A stretch of DNA of 38,207 nucleotides from Treponema sp. (GTDB taxonomy: Bacteria > Spirochaetota > Spirochaetia > Treponematales > Breznakiellaceae). The DNA lies in assembly GCA_031278715.1 (NCBI GenBank), contig JAITJW010000145.1, forward strand, positions 1-38,207, written 5' to 3'. The notes under the pieces are model-generated. The model was not told the origin of the DNA, ran no database searches, and was given only the letters and a program-made list of their open reading frames with translations. Made by a program: the position numbers and the translations under genes. Position 1 is the first letter of the stretch. The number at the start of each line of letters is the position of its first letter. Below are positions 1 through 7,958 of this stretch, piece by piece.

Positions 1-115
1 CCCACTGGTAGGGGATAACCTTGGCGCGTATCCTTTCCATAAAAGGGCTCCAAAAGGCATCGCTGATCGTTACATCCCCCAGGGGAAGCGGGGTGGTATA
101 GGCTGACTGGTTCAT
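1..115 (-). CDS. Glycoside hydrolase GH127 (DUF1680)-like, N-terminal fragment
   Basis: This is the first 38 codons of a minus-strand gene that runs off the left edge of the window. The readable start is MNQSAYTTPLPLGDVTISDA, followed by FWSPFMERIRAKVIPYQW. The LPLGDVTISDxFWSP...VIPYQW pattern is typical of the N-terminus of GH127 (formerly DUF1680) enzymes, which include beta-L-arabinofuranosidases acting on plant arabinans or arabinogalactan glycans. The ATG at 115-113 has a good ribosome site (AAGGAGT, bases 121-127 read on the minus strand). No signal peptide is visible, so a cytoplasmic enzyme acting on imported oligosaccharides is likely. It is divergent from an AraC-type regulator, the usual arrangement for a regulator and its target. 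The catalytic region is outside the window, so the family call rests on a short stretch. Confidence 0.7.
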   Translation of the reverse strand, partial: MNQSAYTTPLPLGDVTISDAFWSPFMERIRAKVIPYQW

Positions 116-138
116 AGAACACTCCTTGATAGTGATTG

Positions 139-156
139 TAATTTAGATATAAATTA
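139..156. promoter_or_regulatory. AT-rich inverted repeat between divergent GH127 and AraC genes
   Basis: TAATTTA-GATA-TAAATTA is a perfect 7-bp inverted repeat with a 4-base spacer, lying in the roughly 100-bp gap between the two divergent starts. It could be an operator, or overlapping -10 elements of two divergent promoters. No clear -35 boxes were found, so the role is inferred from position and symmetry. Confidence 0.4.
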
Positions 157-214
157 AATCCTGAATCTCAAACGAAAAACCCCTAAAAGGCCGAAAAAGG
201 TGGAGGAAACCCAG

Positions 215-1078
215 ATGAAGTATCTGTTGATCAAAAATGACGCCCCGCTGACCCATATAAGCAGCGGAAAATTACAACGGAAAAACGGCTTTATCCATCC
301 CAGGCGGACTCTTGATACCTTCGTACTATTGGTCTGTATAGACGGAATTCTCCACATAACCCAGGAAAACCACTCCTATAGTCTTAAAAAGGACCAGTAT
401 CTTATTCTGTTCAAGGGAACCGAGCACTTCGGCCATCATGCAAGTTCCGGGCCTCTTTCTTATTACTGGTGCCATTTCAAAATACCCAACGACGACTACG
501 CCGTTACTACGGTAATAAATATGGGAGGGGGAGATATTAATGATGTTTCCGTATATTACCTTCTTCCCGAAAACGGCGTCTTATCGGAAACCCACCGGGC
601 TTTTATCATTTTTCAGCAGCTTCTTGATCTTGCCCGGAGCAATTGTTATACGGAAAAACTGCCCAATTTTGCGCTCAGCCTTCTGGCGTTGGAAATTTCC
701 CAGGAATATATCGAAAACAACCGGGGATCGAAAAGTACCAATCCAAAAATGGAAAAAGTCATTGAATGGGTGCGGATAAATTATAACCTTAACCGTTCAT
801 TAAGCCAGATAGCCAGGGTTTTTAAATGTAATCCCGATTATCTTTCCTATACGTTTCACAATTATATGGGGTATCCGCTGATAAAATATATAGCGCTGGT
901 CCGCATTTCCAATGCCAAGAAGCTGCTGCTTGAAACGGATCTGACCGTAAAGGAGATAGCATACCAGGTTGGGTACACGGACGAAAAAGAATTCATGAAG
1001 CGTTTTAAGCAGCTGGAAGAAGTAACGCCCACGACCTACAGGAACGCCTTTCCCCGTACCAAACTGGTAAAAAAATGA
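215..1078 (+). CDS. AraC-family transcriptional regulator
   Basis: A 287-residue one-component regulator. The N-terminal part (about 1-130) looks like an AraC-type cupin sensor (HPRRTLDTFVLLVCIDGILHI, cut here before the YSLKKDQYLIL stretch). The last 100 residues carry two helix-turn-helix motifs: SQIARVFKCNPDYLSYTFHN and the signature VKEIAYQVGYTDEKEFMKRF followed by TPTTYR. A GTG at 200 is in frame, but the ATG at 215 is preferred because GGTGGAGG (199-206) lies 8 bases upstream of it. The gene is divergent from the GH127 glycosidase and ends just before a strong terminator, so it is probably a monocistronic local activator of sugar use. The effector is probably a sugar released from the glycosidase substrate, which is inference. 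Confidence 0.9.
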   Translation: MKYLLIKNDAPLTHISSGKLQRKNGFIHPRRTLDTFVLLVCIDGILHITQENHSYSLKKDQYLILFKGTEHFGHHASSGPLSYYWCHFKIPNDDYAVTTVINMGGGDINDVSVYYLLPENGVLSETHRAFIIFQQLLDLARSNCYTEKLPNFALSLLALEISQEYIENNRGSKSTNPKMEKVIEWVRINYNLNRSLSQIARVFKCNPDYLSYTFHNYMGYPLIKYIALVRISNAKKLLLETDLTVKEIAYQVGYTDEKEFMKRFKQLEEVTPTTYRNAFPRTKLVKK

Positions 1079-1088
1079 GACTCTATCA

Positions 1089-1111
1089 GGCCGCTGCTGG
1101 CGGCCTTTTTT
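1089..1111 (+). terminator. Rho-independent terminator of the AraC-family gene
   Basis: GGCCGC (1089-1094), loop TGCTG, GCGGCC (1100-1105), then six T. It begins 11 bases after the regulator's stop. The right half and its T tract (GCTGGCGGCCTTTTTGAT) recur at about 1162-1179 without the left arm, like a partial duplication. Confidence 0.85.
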
Positions 1112-1218
1112 GATATGTCCTCCTTTAGTAGACAGAATATACATTATGAATAGTATCGTATGCTGGCGGCCTTTTTGATAATCCCCTTTTTGGCGGTTTC
1201 CATTCCAAGCAAGCTGTG

Positions 1219-2007
1219 TTATGGAAGTCTGAAGATGCCGACAAATGTCGGGATACTAAAAATGGGGGTATAGCTCTGTTCATTAAGGCCGGCGCTTACG
1301 ATATACACCGATGCGTAGGCGTAACGGTTACTGCCTGAACTGTTGGTGTCTGCCACGTCGGCGTTGATGGTTGAGCTGATATTGGCCGGATCGTTAAGGG
1401 GGCCGCTGTTAAGAAAATACCGGTTCGGGAGCGGGCTGAAGGCACCGTTGCCGTTGGATCGCATGAGTACCGCGGTACCTGTGGTTCCCCCCGAAGCCGG
1501 ATAGCTGATATAAGGGTTGGAACCGGAAAGAGGAAATTCAATACGCAACGTACCGCCGTTTTTGATACTGAGCAGGTCACTGGATATGCCGCTGGTCTCA
1601 AAGAACAGGGACTGATACCCCCGGCTGGTCATGATGGACGCCACATTTATGCTTGTGGAGGTACTGGTATTGGTATAAGGGGCAAGGTACCGGTAATCCG
1701 AATCGAGGGTCGTATTGACAAAGCCAAGGTTTCCTATGTTTGCTATCTGCTCATAGCTTATGTATATCCGGTAGTACAGGGCAAAATAGGTAAAGTAAGG
1801 CACACTGATACTTGGAAGATTGACGGAAGCCCACTGATTTGAGCTGGTGGTAATGTTACCTGCCGGGACTTCCGGCAGGTAGTAGTACGATTCGATTCCG
1901 CAGGAATGTAAAAAAAGCAGCGCCGGCACAATAACGGTAAGCGCTGAGCGAAACAATATCCCGGTACGGTACGGGAAATGTCCGTCCAACCGGCAGGACT
2001 TTTTCAT
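1219..2007 (-). CDS. Putative lipoprotein, unknown function
   Basis: A 262-residue protein I do not recognise. It starts MKKSCRLDG and has a hydrophobic segment at about 17-33 (ILFRSALTVIVPALLFL) ending in the lipobox-like LHSC, so Cys36 is the probable lipidation site. The mature part is rich in Ser, Thr, Tyr, Asn and Gly and looks like a beta-rich exported domain. An in-frame start exists at 2088, but it would put 27 extra residues before the signal sequence and overlap the upstream gene. The ATG at 2007 is 29 bases past the upstream TPR gene's stop, with AAGGGGG-like sequence before it. It is the last gene of the long minus-strand block. A strong hairpin lies just after the lipobox codons (1858-1880). 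Confidence 0.7.
   Translation of the reverse strand: MKKSCRLDGHFPYRTGILFRSALTVIVPALLFLHSCGIESYYYLPEVPAGNITTSSNQWASVNLPSISVPYFTYFALYYRIYISYEQIANIGNLGFVNTTLDSDYRYLAPYTNTSTSTSINVASIMTSRGYQSLFFETSGISSDLLSIKNGGTLRIEFPLSGSNPYISYPASGGTTGTAVLMRSNGNGAFSPLPNRYFLNSGPLNDPANISSTINADVADTNSSGSNRYAYASVYIVSAGLNEQSYTPIFSIPTFVGIFRLP
1858..1880 (-). repeat. Intragenic hairpin just after lipobox codons
   Basis: ACCTGCCGG, 5-base loop, CCGGCAGGT: a perfect 9-bp inverted repeat inside the lipoprotein gene, coding for about LPEVPAG. It lies a few codons after the signal peptide and would form a stable mRNA hairpin. Confidence 0.6.
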
Positions 2008-2036
2008 AGTACCCTTATTACCCCCTTGTTCTGTTA

Positions 2037-2732
2037 TTACCCTTCCCCGCCTAAACTGATGATGCGGGATTGGGCAAGGTTTCTCCACATCGTGTCGTTG
2101 GGCCAGTTGGCCCGCAAGGCCCGGTAGGCTTCCAGCGCGCCTTCCCGGTTTTCGCGTTTTTCCTCAAGGCGGCCTATGGCAAACTGTGCCCGCGGAGCGG
2201 ACGGAAACAAGTCCGACATTGTAAGGCACTGGGTATACAGGGCGATGGCCTCCGGAATTTTTCCCTGCTCTTCCGCCGAGGCAGCGGCGTTAAACAGGGC
2301 AACAGGGGCCAGGTAACTTTTGCCGGCTTTTTTGGCTGCTTCCTGCCAGGCATGTTCTGCCTCCGCCCATTCTTTCTTGTCGCCGTGAATACCGGCGATA
2401 AGAGCGTAGGCCCGGCTGCCCGCGTAACCGGAGGCGCCGGGGGCAAAGGCGGAAAGATCCGCAAGAAGGGCGGCAACGTCTTCCGCACTGGATTCTTCAG
2501 CTATCGTAAAGCGCAGGGCATCGTAGCGTTCCGTAAACTCCTCTACCCTGCGGATGTTCTGAGCGGTGAGGCCGTCACGAATGGCGTTGACGCCGATAAA
2601 GATCGCAAGAAGGGCAAGGGCAGATCCAAGAATGATGAAGAGTTTCCGGCGGTTATTTTGGATAAACAGTACTATCCTTTCCCCGGTGTTGCTGTACTCT
2701 TCACTGGTATTCGTATGCTTTGTTTCCGGCAT
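2037..2732 (-). CDS. Membrane-anchored TPR protein
   Basis: A 231-residue protein with a short charged N-terminus, one transmembrane helix at about 32-50 (LFIILGSALALLAIFIGV) and a long alpha-helical, Ala- and Glu-rich region. TPR-like repeats occur around SYLAPVALFNAAASAEEQGK, IPEAIALYTQCLTMSDLFPS and REGALEAYRALRANWP. The anchor-plus-TPR layout resembles the YfgM family of inner-membrane, periplasm-facing scaffold proteins, but I cannot assign a specific partner. The start has a good ribosome site (CAGGAGT, 7 bases before ATG). It lies 7 bases downstream of the sigma-54 activator gene and 29 bases before the lipoprotein gene, so the three are probably cotranscribed. Confidence 0.75.
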   Translation of the reverse strand: MPETKHTNTSEEYSNTGERIVLFIQNNRRKLFIILGSALALLAIFIGVNAIRDGLTAQNIRRVEEFTERYDALRFTIAEESSAEDVAALLADLSAFAPGASGYAGSRAYALIAGIHGDKKEWAEAEHAWQEAAKKAGKSYLAPVALFNAAASAEEQGKIPEAIALYTQCLTMSDLFPSAPRAQFAIGRLEEKRENREGALEAYRALRANWPNDTMWRNLAQSRIISLGGEG

Positions 2733-2739
2733 TTGTCGT

Positions 2740-4257
2740 TTACTCCTGTTTAAGATTTATAATTTCCAGTTCTTTGATGAGTCTGGAAAGGTAAGTCCGC
2801 TGAATGTCCAGGTCTTTGGCCGCCTCTGTCTGGTTCCATTTGTTCTCTTCCAGCACCCTGCGGATAAACTGGGCCTTGAAGCTGTTAATCGCGTTTTTCA
2901 AATCACGTCTCCCCTCCCCTGCTCCGGAAATCTCCATCCGGGCATTGAGGAACAGGTCTTCCCGCTGTATTTGCTTGTTTTTTCCTATGACGCAGGCCCG
3001 TTCCACACAGTTTTCCAGTTCCCTGACATTTCCCGGCCAGGAATAGGAAAGCATGGTTTCCATAGCCTCGCTTGAGAAGCCTTCAAACTGTTTCTGGGTT
3101 TCCGCCATAAATTTTTTAAGAAAAAACGAGGCCAGTTCGGGAATGTCGTCCGGCCTTTGCCGTAAGGGGGGAATATACAGGGGAAGCACGTTAAGACGGT
3201 AGTACAGATCACTCCTGAACTGTCCTTGTTCCACCTGGACCTCGATATCCTTATTGGTGGCCGCCAGAATCCGTACATTAACGGTAAGGGAGACATCGGA
3301 ACCGACTTTTTCAAATGTCCGCTCCTGAATAACCCGCAGCAGCTTGGCCTGCAGCGCCAGGGGAATATCGGCGATTTCGTCCAGGAATATGGTTCCCCCA
3401 TCGGCTATTTCAAACCGTCCCTGCCGGTTCGCAATAGCATTGGTAAAAGCCCCCTTTATGTGACCGAATAACTCGCTTTCCAGCAGTCCTTCCGGTATGG
3501 CGGCGCAGTTTACCCGGACAAAAGGAGCGCGGCTGCGGGGGCTGCGCAGGTGTACTTGCTCCGCAAACAGCTCCTTCCCTACCCCGCTCTCCCCCAAAAT
3601 CAGAACTGAAGAATCGGTTTTTGCTACCCGGTCGATAATCTCAAGCTTTTCCAGGATCAGCGGGCTTTTGGCGATTAGGGTATGGTAACCGTGATCGGTT
3701 TTAGTCTCTTCCCGCAACAAGTGTACTTCACCGCGTGCCTGTCCGATATTCCGCATATTGGTAATGGACAGGGCGGCCTGGGTGGCGAATATCTCTACCC
3801 ACTCAACATCGTCTTCTCCAAAGGGTTTCCCGCCCGCCTTGTTTAGTATCTCAATTACCCCGATACACTCATCTTTAAGCCGCAGGGGAACGGCAATCAT
3901 ATTCGTTACGGGATAGCTGAGTTCCCGTGAGATATGCTTCTGATGCCGCTTGTCGTTGTCAACATCGTTGACAATCAGGGTTTTGTTATGCTGAACCACC
4001 CACCCGGCGATTCCCTGTCCGGCCTTAAGGGTATAACGCCTGACATCCTGCCCTTTAACCCCCAGAGCCGTTTCAAAATAGAGTTCCTGTTTTTTCCGGT
4101 CAAACAGAAGGATACTGGAAGCCTCCCCTTCGCAGAAGCGGGTAACGGATTCCAGAATATGCGCCAAAATGGCGTGGACATCGGAATAGTTTGAGTTGAT
4201 GAGATTACCGGTCTCAACAAGTGTGTTAAATTTCTGAACATCAATCGTTGACAGCAT
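2740..4257 (-). CDS. GAF-AAA+-HTH sigma-54-dependent transcriptional activator
   Basis: A 505-residue bacterial enhancer-binding protein. Residues about 25-170 are a GAF sensor domain. Residues about 195-430 are the AAA+ ATPase, with Walker A GESGVGKE (222-229), Walker B TIFLDE (289-294) and the [20 protein letters not shown] arginine-finger region. A Fis-type helix-turn-helix ends the protein ([20 protein letters not shown]). There is no response-regulator receiver domain, so it is a ligand-sensing type like NifA, NorR or FhlA. The sigma-54 contact loop reads GAFTNA (269-274) instead of GAFTGA. The ATG has no clear Shine-Dalgarno and lies 15 bases after the cmk-rpsA stop, so translation may rely on reinitiation. 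It sits among housekeeping genes, so its targets are not evident from context. Confidence 0.93.
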   Translation of the reverse strand: MLSTIDVQKFNTLVETGNLINSNYSDVHAILAHILESVTRFCEGEASSILLFDRKKQELYFETALGVKGQDVRRYTLKAGQGIAGWVVQHNKTLIVNDVDNDKRHQKHISRELSYPVTNMIAVPLRLKDECIGVIEILNKAGGKPFGEDDVEWVEIFATQAALSITNMRNIGQARGEVHLLREETKTDHGYHTLIAKSPLILEKLEIIDRVAKTDSSVLILGESGVGKELFAEQVHLRSPRSRAPFVRVNCAAIPEGLLESELFGHIKGAFTNAIANRQGRFEIADGGTIFLDEIADIPLALQAKLLRVIQERTFEKVGSDVSLTVNVRILAATNKDIEVQVEQGQFRSDLYYRLNVLPLYIPPLRQRPDDIPELASFFLKKFMAETQKQFEGFSSEAMETMLSYSWPGNVRELENCVERACVIGKNKQIQREDLFLNARMEISGAGEGRRDLKNAINSFKAQFIRRVLEENKWNQTEAAKDLDIQRTYLSRLIKELEIINLKQE

Positions 4258-4272
4258 CTTGGTGCAGTCTTT

Positions 4273-6684
4273 TTATTCGGACCCTTTGGATTTTAGCGCA
4301 TCTCCCAGGGTAAAAGTAGAGTCGTCCGATTCTTCGGCCGCCATGTAACGGGAAATCTCGTCCCTCTGGACCTTCTTTTGATAATCCCGAACGGAGAAAG
4401 CAACCTTTTGTTTGGCCGGCTGTACTTCCAAAACTACCGCCTTTATTTTATCCCCTGCCTGGTATTTCTTCAACGCGTCATCGGGATTATCGTCCCGATT
4501 TTCGGACAGGTTGGATTTGTGGATCAAACCCTCTATGCCGCCGGGAACTTTTACAAAGATTCCGAAATCGGTAATAGAGGAAATTTCCCCCTCTACGAGG
4601 GAGCCGGGCTTGTAGGCCTCCGCAAAACTCTGCCAGGGGTCTTCTGATAACTGCTTAATACCCAGACGGATGTTACGGTTCTCTTTGTCTACGGCGATAA
4701 CCATGATTTCAATTTCCTGGTCAACCGTCAGTTCGCTGCCCGGATGCTTGATTTTACGGGTCCATGAGATATCATCAGCGTGGAGGAACCCGTCGATGCC
4801 TTCCTCCAGTTCGACGAAGGCCCCTACATTGGTAATTTTAACTACCTTGCGGGTAAGGCGGGCGCCTACGGGGTACTTCTCGTCTATGTTGTTCCAGGGG
4901 TTGGCGGTAACCTGCTTAAGCCCCAGCGAAACCCTGCCCGCCTGGATATCGTAACCCAGGATCATGCACTCAACCTCGTCCCCAATGTTCAAGAGATCCC
5001 CGGATTTTTGTATTTTCTTGACCCAGGAAAATTCGGAGATATGGGCCAAGCCTTCGATTCCCTCTTCCAGCTCGATAAACGCGCCGAAATCGGTAAGTTT
5101 GGTTACCTTCCCCTTTACAATGTCATTGACATGGTATTTTTCCTCAAAACGGACCCAGGGATCGTCGGTAAAGTGTTTAAGGGAAAGGTTGATTCGTTTT
5201 TCCGCCGGATCGATGCGGATCACCTTAAGGTGAATTTCCTGGCCCTTTTTGACGAAGTCTTTGGGACGGGTAACATGCCCCCAGCTCATGTCATTGATGT
5301 GGAGGAGTCCATCGAAGCCGCCAAGATCGATAAAGGCGCCGAAGGATGTAAAACTCTTTACGGCGCCGGTAACGTCCGCGCCGATCTGGGTATTCGCTAA
5401 GAATTCGTTCCGCTTGTGGTTAATTTCTTCTTCCAGCCACCTGCGGCGGTTCACCACGATATTTACCTTGCCGTCGGAGTAGAGCCGTTCCACATAAAAA
5501 CGGGCTTTCATCCCCAGGAGTCTTTCCGGCCTGTCAACTTTCTGGGTATCGGACTGGCTGATGGGAAGGAAAGCGTGAACGGAGTCCCCCAGGTTTACAT
5601 CGAAGCCGCCTTTAACGGGTTTTTCGATGAGTCCTTCTACGGTTTCATGCTCCTGAAAGGCCTGGCGGAGGTTCTTCCAAAAAATTTTAACGTCGGCCTT
5701 TTGCTTGGAGACGATAACTTCCCCGTGGCGGTTTTCCTTTGCCACCAGAATTACCGAAACCGTATCCCCGACCTTGGGAATTTCGGCAAATTCGGAGATC
5801 GGAATTTTGCCCTCTGACTTGTAACCGACATCCACGAATACCTGGTCTTCTGTTACCTGGATGACAACACCGTCAACAAGCTGCCCTTCTTCCAGTTGTT
5901 CAAGGGATTTGAGGTATTCTTCCTGTAATTGTGTTTGAATGTTTCCGGAAACACCTGCAAGGTTCCCTTCCGGTCCATTCTGCGGGTTAGTATCCGCCTC
6001 CACTTCCATCTGGGCCATGTCCGATCCTTCAATCTTAATTTTCGCCTCTAATTTGGCATAAACTTGATCAATGGTCAAGTCCGAAGTGTCCAGGTACTCC
6101 ACTCCGGGGGCGATTTTAAGGCTGCCCTCCACCTTGTTCCGGTCAATCGTGTCCCGCTCCAGGATGGTTTTCAGAATTTCCTGCAGTTCAAGCCGGGAAG
6201 TTCCCTGATCAAAACGCCGTTTGGCCCGCGATTCGGGGGAGGCGTCAAGATAAAAACGGTATTCTGCATCGGGAAACACCACGGTGGTCATATCCCGGCC
6301 CTCTACCACCACGTCCATGTTTCGGGCGATGCTCCGGATAAGGTCGTTAACTACGTGACGTACAGGTATGATGGCGGAAAATGGGGCGGTGTTCTTGTCG
6401 ATTTCGTCCGAATGAAGGCTGTCCGTTACGTCTTCCCCTTCCAATAAAACCCGGCCGTTGGGAAGGTACTCGATGCGGAGGGTCCCGGCGCGGGCCAGGG
6501 CCAGATCCTCCTGATCGGGCCGGATGCCGTGCCGCAGGCAGTCAAGCGTAATAGCCCGGTACAGATTCCCCGAATTGATGTAGGTGAGTTCATCTTTTTT
6601 TCCCGGAAGGCGCAGCCTTTCTGCCAGAAGCCGCGCTATGGTACTTTTCCCTGAGCCTGCCGGACCGTCTATTGCGATGACCAC
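4273..6684 (-). CDS. cmk-rpsA: Cytidylate kinase fused to 30S ribosomal protein S1
   Basis: An 803-residue fusion. Residues 1-225 are CMP kinase, which phosphorylates CMP/dCMP with ATP: P-loop GPAGSGKST (7-15), NSGNLYR, VVEGRDMTTVVFPDA and the RAKRRFDQG lid region. After a linker of about 30 residues (MAQMEVEADTNPQNGPEGNL), six S1 RNA-binding repeats follow, with the FGAFIxL...GLxHIS pattern clearest in repeats 3-6. Repeats 1 and 2 are the more divergent ribosome-binding type, as in E. coli S1. cmk and rpsA are adjacent in many bacteria and I recall the fusion from treponemes. The start is GTG, with GGGAGGAA about 8 bases upstream and only one base after the pseudouridine synthase stop, so translation is probably coupled. 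It could make a nucleotide kinase in equal amount to S1. Confidence 0.96.
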   Translation of the reverse strand: MVIAIDGPAGSGKSTIARLLAERLRLPGKKDELTYINSGNLYRAITLDCLRHGIRPDQEDLALARAGTLRIEYLPNGRVLLEGEDVTDSLHSDEIDKNTAPFSAIIPVRHVVNDLIRSIARNMDVVVEGRDMTTVVFPDAEYRFYLDASPESRAKRRFDQGTSRLELQEILKTILERDTIDRNKVEGSLKIAPGVEYLDTSDLTIDQVYAKLEAKIKIEGSDMAQMEVEADTNPQNGPEGNLAGVSGNIQTQLQEEYLKSLEQLEEGQLVDGVVIQVTEDQVFVDVGYKSEGKIPISEFAEIPKVGDTVSVILVAKENRHGEVIVSKQKADVKIFWKNLRQAFQEHETVEGLIEKPVKGGFDVNLGDSVHAFLPISQSDTQKVDRPERLLGMKARFYVERLYSDGKVNIVVNRRRWLEEEINHKRNEFLANTQIGADVTGAVKSFTSFGAFIDLGGFDGLLHINDMSWGHVTRPKDFVKKGQEIHLKVIRIDPAEKRINLSLKHFTDDPWVRFEEKYHVNDIVKGKVTKLTDFGAFIELEEGIEGLAHISEFSWVKKIQKSGDLLNIGDEVECMILGYDIQAGRVSLGLKQVTANPWNNIDEKYPVGARLTRKVVKITNVGAFVELEEGIDGFLHADDISWTRKIKHPGSELTVDQEIEIMVIAVDKENRNIRLGIKQLSEDPWQSFAEAYKPGSLVEGEISSITDFGIFVKVPGGIEGLIHKSNLSENRDDNPDDALKKYQAGDKIKAVVLEVQPAKQKVAFSVRDYQKKVQRDEISRYMAAEESDDSTFTLGDALKSKGSE

Positions 6685-6685
6685 T

Positions 6686-7411
6686 CTATGTTCCTCCCAT
6701 AAGGGCTTTGATCTCGGTTTCCCGAAGGGGCCGGGAGGCCCCTCCCGCCAAATTCCCCAGCAGCACCGGCCCGATGCGGATCCGGTGGAGCCGCCGGGGA
6801 TGGAGGTGGAAGCAGGAAAAAACCCGCCGGATCTCCCGGTTTTTTCCCTCTATCAGGCATATCCGCAGGGACCTGTGCCCGGTCCTCTCAATTTCCCGTG
6901 CCCGGTACCTCTGTCCTTCAATAACCAGACCCTGTGTAAAGGCCTCCACGAGGCTGTCCGGTATAGAGCCGGTTGCCTCCACCAGGTACTCTTTTTCAAT
7001 ACCCGACGAGGGGTGGCTTACCCTGGCGGCAAAATCCCCGTCATTGGTGAAGAGGATGATGCCGGACGAAAGAACATCCAGCCGCCCCACGTTGTAAAGC
7101 CGCTCCCGGATGTCGGGGGACAAGAGTTCCAGGGCCAGGGGACGGCCCTGGGGATCGGCGGAACTGCAAATATAGCCGGGAGGCTTGTGAAGGGCAAGGT
7201 ACCGTAATTGTGTTTCAGGCCATACCGGACGGCCGTCCAGAAGGACCAGATCACCGGCTTTAACCTTTTCCCCCGTAACCGTAACCACCCTGCCGTTTAC
7301 CTGCACCCGGCCTTCGCTTATCAGTTTTTCCGCCCCCCGTCTGGAGGCCATGCCTGCATGGGCCAGATAGACCTGAAGTCTTAGCGGGGAGTTTCCGGGG
7401 AAAGCGGCCAC
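6686..7411 (-). CDS. 16S/23S rRNA pseudouridine synthase, RsuA/RluB/RluE/RluF family
   Basis: A pseudouridine synthase of about 241 residues that isomerises a uridine in rRNA. An N-terminal S4 RNA-binding domain (RLQVYLAHAGMASRRGAEKL) is followed by the catalytic domain with motif GRLDVLSSGIILFTNDGDFA, whose Asp is the catalytic residue, and by NREIRRVFSCFHLHPRRLHR near the end. Which rRNA position it modifies cannot be told, though RluB is the commonest partner of scpAB. An ATG at 7483 is in frame but would overlap scpB by 65 bases and add residues without family likeness. I prefer the GTG at 7411, eight bases past the scpB stop, with AAGGAG in the last scpB codons. The scpA-scpB-rluB order is widely conserved. 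Confidence 0.88.
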   Translation of the reverse strand: MAAFPGNSPLRLQVYLAHAGMASRRGAEKLISEGRVQVNGRVVTVTGEKVKAGDLVLLDGRPVWPETQLRYLALHKPPGYICSSADPQGRPLALELLSPDIRERLYNVGRLDVLSSGIILFTNDGDFAARVSHPSSGIEKEYLVEATGSIPDSLVEAFTQGLVIEGQRYRAREIERTGHRSLRICLIEGKNREIRRVFSCFHLHPRRLHRIRIGPVLLGNLAGGASRPLRETEIKALMGGT

Positions 7412-7418
7412 GGGACCT

Positions 7419-7958
7419 TTATGATTCTCCTTGGAGATCAAAGCGATCTGCCTCCCGCTCGTCCAGTTTGGGAAGATCGGCAATACTGTTCAACCGGAAA
7501 AACCGCAAGAAATCGGCGGTGGTACCGTATTGGATCGGTTTTCCGGGGACATCTTTTTTCCCCATTTCTTTGACGAACTGTTTTTCTACGAGAAGACGGA
7601 TCATCGTGTCCGCCTGAACCCCCCGGATTTCTTCAATTTCGCCCCGGGTAATGGGCTGGGAATAGGCAATAATCGAAAGGGTCTCCATAGCGGCACGGGA
7701 AAGCCGGGATTCGCTGCGCTTTCCGTAGCGTTCCCGCAGAATCTCCCAATAGTCCCGTTTGGGCGAGAGGCTTATTCCCCCGCCAATCCGGGAAATCTCT
7801 ATGCCTGAGCCGGGACGGGCAAGATCTTCCTCCAGGCGGGCCAGGGCGGCCTCTGTCTTTTCCCTGGAAAGACCGGAAATACGGGCCAGGGCGGACTGGT
7901 CCAGGGCTTCGGATTCCAAATAAAGAATAGCCTCGATCAGCGCGGCTTCTTTATCCAA
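7419..7958 (-). CDS. scpB: Segregation and condensation protein B
   Basis: A 179-residue ScpB, the winged-helix (kite) subunit that with ScpA and SMC forms the bacterial condensin for chromosome compaction and segregation. Family features include the start EAALIEAILYLESEALDQSA, the central SRLSRAAMETLSIIAYSQPI TRGEIEEIRG stretch and GKPIQYGTTADFLRFF near the end. The length is normal, with a short C-terminal tail. It overlaps the end of scpA by 8 bases and is followed after 7 bases by the pseudouridine synthase, so the three should be translationally coupled. Confidence 0.95.
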   Translation of the reverse strand: MDKEAALIEAILYLESEALDQSALARISGLSREKTEAALARLEEDLARPGSGIEISRIGGGISLSPKRDYWEILRERYGKRSESRLSRAAMETLSIIAYSQPITRGEIEEIRGVQADTMIRLLVEKQFVKEMGKKDVPGKPIQYGTTADFLRFFRLNSIADLPKLDEREADRFDLQGES

